Origin: an uncultured Alphaproteobacteria bacterium
Lineage (GTDB): Bacteria > Pseudomonadota > Alphaproteobacteria > Rs-D84
Assembly (NCBI GenBank): GCA_905233975.1
Contig: CAJOGD010000001.1
Coordinates: forward strand, 41,696 to 86,262
Reading direction: 5' to 3'
DNA length: 44,567 nucleotides
Notes under the pieces: model-generated
Databases searched by the model: none
What the model was told of the DNA's origin: nothing
The model's input: only the letters and a program-made list of their open reading frames with translations
Program-made: the position numbers and the translations under genes
In this document: piece after piece, positions 41,287 through 44,567 of the stretch
Layout of the letters: each line of letters begins with the position of its first letter
Position numbering within the stretch: position 1 is the first letter of the stretch

Positions 41287-42825
41287 TCACTTATCCTTGG
41301 CCGCGGCCACAAAGGCGCTTTGAAATTCCGGATGAAATTGCCCGGCCACAAAGAATCTGTGCGTTGGTATTTCAATCATTTCCGGCAATTTACCGTCCGG
41401 CGACATACCAGAAATTATCATACCGTTTTTTTCCAACACATCTTTGTATTCGATATTCACTTCGTACCTGTGCCGGTGCCGTTCGGAAATATGACTTGCC
41501 CCATAGATTTTTTCCGCCATTGTCCCGGGTTTAATTTCACATGGATACGCGCCAAGTCTCAATGTCCCGCCCATATTTTCCGCATCACAATCACGCATTA
41601 TATCTATGACCGGTGTGCAGTTCTTCGTGAACTCCGTAGAATTCGCACGTTCATCACCAACAACATCACACATGAATTCTATGACCGCGACCTGCATACC
41701 TAAGCAAATTCCCATATACGGCACATTGTTTTCACGTGCGTATTTTGCGGCAGCAATTTTCCCCTCTACCCCGCGCGCACCAAAACCACCGGGAACAATA
41801 ATACCATCAACATCAGCACAATCCGCGTCTGTGAATTTTTCCGCATCTATCTTTTTTACTTTAACCCGAACATTGTTTTGAATTCCCGCATGGAACAATG
41901 CCTCGTTCAGCGATTTATACGCATCGGACACATCAAAATATTTTCCAACCATTCCAATGGTGCACACCGGCAAATCCGCATTTAAATATTGCTCTATCTT
42001 TTTGATTTTCGACATATCACCGGCGGCATCCGGCAAACCAAAGTGTTGCGCCATTATGCTAAACACATCTTGCGAATCGTACACCAACGGAATTTTATAG
42101 ATATTATCAACGTCCATACTGGTAATGACATTTTTCGCCGGCAAATTACAGAACATACCTATCTTGGCGCGTTCGTCCGCGGTCAGCATGCGCGGCGACC
42201 GCACAAATAAAACATCTGCCTGAATCCCGTTTTCAAGCAGGCGACGAACGGACATCTGCGTTGGCTTTGTTTTTAATTCGCCACTCTGTTCCAAATACGG
42301 CGCCAATGTCAAATGCGCAAACATAACATTTCTGCGCCCAACGTCATTCGCAAATTGCCGAATCGATTCAAGAAAAACTTTGCCTTCGATATCCCCAACC
42401 GTTCCGCCAATTTCACAGATAACAAAATCGGTATCCGTCGGGGCCGCTATATGTTCTTTGATTTTATTTGTCACATGCGGAATCATTTGAACCGTCGCCC
42501 CAAGATAGTCGCCGCGCCGTTCGGCATTTAAAACCTCCCAATAAATCCGACCACCCGACACCGAATCGTTTTTGGATAGTTTTATACCCAAAAATCTTTC
42601 ATAGTACCCAAGGTCCAAATCCGTTTCGAACCCGTCGTTGGTAACATAAACCTCGCCATGTTGCAGTGGCGACATGGTCCCCGGGTCCACATTTAAATAC
42701 GGATCAAATTTCCGCACATGCACACTGTATCCACGTGATTGCAAAAGGGCGCCCAACGATGCCGCCGAAACGCCCTTGCCTAAACTTGAAACGACCCCAC
42801 CGGTCACAAATATATATTTCGACAT
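41287..42825 (-). CDS. pyrG: CTP synthase
   Basis: PyrG aminates UTP to CTP with ATP and glutamine. The 512-residue protein has the N-terminal synthetase domain (FVTGGVVSSLGKG with the P-loop, VDPGTMSPLQHGEVYV, DLDLGYYERF, CEIGGTVGDIEG) and the C-terminal glutaminase domain with nucleophile in GICLGMQ and the HPEF pair in AGQFHPEFQS. It is a little shorter than the usual 535-550 residues, mainly at the C-terminus. It lies back-to-back with comEC. The ribosome site is AAGGAG, 10 nt before the ATG. Confidence 0.96.
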   Translation of the reverse strand: MSKYIFVTGGVVSSLGKGVSAASLGALLQSRGYSVHVRKFDPYLNVDPGTMSPLQHGEVYVTNDGFETDLDLGYYERFLGIKLSKNDSVSGGRIYWEVLNAERRGDYLGATVQMIPHVTNKIKEHIAAPTDTDFVICEIGGTVGDIEGKVFLESIRQFANDVGRRNVMFAHLTLAPYLEQSGELKTKPTQMSVRRLLENGIQADVLFVRSPRMLTADERAKIGMFCNLPAKNVITSMDVDNIYKIPLVYDSQDVFSIMAQHFGLPDAAGDMSKIKKIEQYLNADLPVCTIGMVGKYFDVSDAYKSLNEALFHAGIQNNVRVKVKKIDAEKFTDADCADVDGIIVPGGFGARGVEGKIAAAKYARENNVPYMGICLGMQVAVIEFMCDVVGDERANSTEFTKNCTPVIDIMRDCDAENMGGTLRLGAYPCEIKPGTMAEKIYGASHISERHRHRYEVNIEYKDVLEKNGMIISGMSPDGKLPEMIEIPTHRFFVAGQFHPEFQSAFVAAAKDK

Positions 42826-42850
42826 AAGTTTTTTCTCCTTATGTGTAAAG

Positions 42851-42880
42851 AGTCTACAAAAAATCTATGTTGCCAATCAA
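42851..42880 (-). promoter_or_regulatory. pyrG promoter (tentative)
   Basis: On the minus strand TTGATT (42875-42880), 18 nt and TAGACT (42851-42856). Its -35 touches the comEC -35. Confidence 0.35.
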
Positions 42881-42897
42881 TAATAAAATCCTATAAT
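42870..42897 (+). promoter_or_regulatory. comEC promoter, possibly leaderless
   Basis: TTGCCA (42870-42875), 16 nt and a perfect TATAAT (42892-42897) end only 6 nt before the comEC ATG, where transcription would be expected to begin. Confidence 0.6.
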
Positions 42898-42903
42898 AAC
42901 CCC

Positions 42904-44567
42904 ATGAAAAAATTTCTGTATAATCAACGTGAAAATTTATTTTTGTGGGCACCATTGGTGACGGCCTTTGGTATAGCACTATATTTTTCATTACAACACG
43001 AACCGAACACCATATTACTTGCAATAATATTTTTGATTGGAATTATGGCGACAATTGTTCTGCACCGGCGCCCTTTGTTCGCGACCGTCGCATGCTTTGC
43101 CCTGGGGTTCGGTTATGCGGGCATATATACACACATGAAATCCATACCGGCATTGCACCACGATACACATGGCATAGAAATAACGGGGCCCGTCAGGGAA
43201 ATAGATACAACCGGCGATAAAACAAAAATATATCTGAACACAGAAAATTTTGGAAACATACGCGTATCAACAACCGACCCAATCGATATAAAAATTGGCG
43301 ACATAATATCCGGCGATGGTGGCCTGTTTAAACCGCAGCCCGCCGACACACCACATGGATTCGATTTTGCAAGGCATTTGTATTTCAAAAACCTTTCTGC
43401 CACCGGTTATATTCGCAACACAAAAATCGTCTATACGCCGGAATCCGGCGTATACAACATTCGCGACAACATACATAACACATCAAAATCTTTCCTGACC
43501 GATACACTGGTATTGGGGTATAAAAACGCCCTGCCTGCGGGACACAATAAAACCTGGGCAACAAATGGCATGGCGCACATTTGGTCAATAAGTGGTTATC
43601 ACATGACACTTATCGGCGGTTGGTTGTTTATATTGTTTTATTTCATATTTCGGTTATTTCCACCAATCGTCAAACATGTTCCTGCCCGCATTCCGGCACT
43701 TGTGTGCACATGGATTGGATTGGCCGGTTATGTATTTATATCCGGCGCGGCGGTTGCGACATTACGCGCATTCACAATGACAACACTTATCATTATGGCG
43801 TTTATGTTTGGCCGCAACACATTATCACTGCGCATGGTGGCACTTGCGTTTTTTGCGATTATGGTAATCAACCCATACTACGTAATGACCGCGGGATTTC
43901 AGTTATCTTTTGCCGCGATATTTGGAATCATTTGGCTATGGCAACAATTGCAACCCAGGGTGCCAAATTCGCGCATATTAAAATATGTCTATACGGCGGT
44001 TTTAACCGCATTGGTCGCCACAGTATTCACCGCACCATTTATAATTTTACATTTTGGTGCGGTCCCAATTTACGGTATCATTGGAAATATAATCTTCCTG
44101 CCTATCTTTTCATTTATACTCATGCCACTGGTAATAATTGGCACGATTTGTACATATATTGGGATATATACCCCAATTGAATTTGCGCACACATTATATG
44201 ATAAAGCATATATAATTGCCGAAAAACTGACCGGGATACCTTTTTCAGAAATCACCTTGGGCAACATGCCAAACATCACAATTATACTAATAACAATCGG
44301 CCTTGCATGTTTGATTTTCATCAAAGACATCGACAGTTTCAAAAACTTTTTTGCCCGCCATATTGGTCCAATATCCGCAATATCTTTGATATGTATCGGA
44401 TTGGTTATTTGGGCAACCGCACCAAAACCAATTTTCTATATCAGTTCCGATCGAAAACTTATCGCCACCGTAATCGATGGACACCTGCACTTCAACAAAT
44501 CACACGACAGCGGAAATTATTTTGCATTTGATAATTGGAAGAAATCAAACGGAGAAAAAATCGGCAC
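42904..44567 (+). CDS. comEC: ComEC/Rec2 DNA-uptake channel protein (partial)
   Basis: The frame is open from the ATG to the window edge (about 554 codons) and continues beyond. ComEC is the inner-membrane channel that carries single-stranded DNA into the cytoplasm during natural transformation. The N-terminal part has two or three membrane helices and the soluble DUF4131 region (about 85-190, including GDIISGDGGLFKPQP). The Competence core begins with WATNGMAHIWSISGYHMTLI near 223-242, with the conserved SGxH, followed by at least eight hydrophobic helices. The metallo-beta-lactamase part, if present, is beyond the window. There is no ribosome site. Function as competence needs other com genes, not seen here. 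Confidence 0.88.
   Translation, partial: MKKFLYNQRENLFLWAPLVTAFGIALYFSLQHEPNTILLAIIFLIGIMATIVLHRRPLFATVACFALGFGYAGIYTHMKSIPALHHDTHGIEITGPVREIDTTGDKTKIYLNTENFGNIRVSTTDPIDIKIGDIISGDGGLFKPQPADTPHGFDFARHLYFKNLSATGYIRNTKIVYTPESGVYNIRDNIHNTSKSFLTDTLVLGYKNALPAGHNKTWATNGMAHIWSISGYHMTLIGGWLFILFYFIFRLFPPIVKHVPARIPALVCTWIGLAGYVFISGAAVATLRAFTMTTLIIMAFMFGRNTLSLRMVALAFFAIMVINPYYVMTAGFQLSFAAIFGIIWLWQQLQPRVPNSRILKYVYTAVLTALVATVFTAPFIILHFGAVPIYGIIGNIIFLPIFSFILMPLVIIGTICTYIGIYTPIEFAHTLYDKAYIIAEKLTGIPFSEITLGNMPNITIILITIGLACLIFIKDIDSFKNFFARHIGPISAISLICIGLVIWATAPKPIFYISSDRKLIATVIDGHLHFNKSHDSGNYFAFDNWKKSNGEKIG

Overview
The window looks like a piece of the chromosome of a host-associated alphaproteobacterium with a compact, AT-leaning genome. 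The best lineage markers are a GapR/DUF2312 nucleoid protein, an AddB without an N-terminal Walker A, an alphaproteobacterial J-domain protein with an N-terminal cysteine cluster, and the greA, recA, secB, dciA and ruv genes. Two secreted proteins of a type I associate with gut-dwelling bacteria suggest an intestinal lineage; that is inference. No rRNA, tRNA, CRISPR array, intact insertion sequence or prophage was found.

Layout. 1-381: gene-free, palindrome-rich and highly structured. 382-5294: greA-mutL on the minus strand and, divergent from them, lptG, a 43-residue membrane protein, xerD and a J-domain gene. 5357-10538: trxB, serS, an orphan gene and typA. 10624-18213: a polysaccharide island of eight genes in two convergent blocks (GT2 enzymes, an RgpF-like protein, a Stealth phosphotransferase and a capsule-type transferase), bounded by typA and recA. 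18263-21532: recA, a 73-residue orphan, an MFS transporter and secB. 21613-27001: mltA, dciA, ruvC, an acetyltransferase, a palindromic repeat element, yebC, ruvA and mnmE. 27011-31355: two related secreted proteins, a coiled-coil membrane orphan, a tiny ORF carrying a (GT)13 microsatellite, and an acyl-CoA synthetase. 31425-37976: exonuclease III, addB-engB-rsmI and, divergent, an LpoA-like lipoprotein and a cysteine-rich exported peptide. 37990-38233: a candidate structured RNA ending in an intrinsic terminator, just before a second Stealth gene. 39265 to the end: pyruvate kinase, gapR, an RNHCP-domain gene, pyrG and the start of comEC.

How the genes fit together. DNA repair and recombination is heavily represented (mutL, recA, ruvC, ruvA, addB, xth, xerD, dciA, comEC). 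A second theme is the envelope: lptG, mltA, the LpoA-like activator, secB, the polysaccharide island and the secreted proteins. Promoter-like hexamers can be read in front of many genes. Several divergent pairs have interlocked promoters: greA and lptG appear to share one palindromic -35 hexamer, and four other pairs have overlapping -10 hexamers.

The most promising leads are the two structured intergenic regions, the microsatellite ORF, the interlocked divergent promoters, the modular secreted proteins and several small or orphan genes. Promoters, terminators and RNA folds were read by eye, without energy calculations or database searches.
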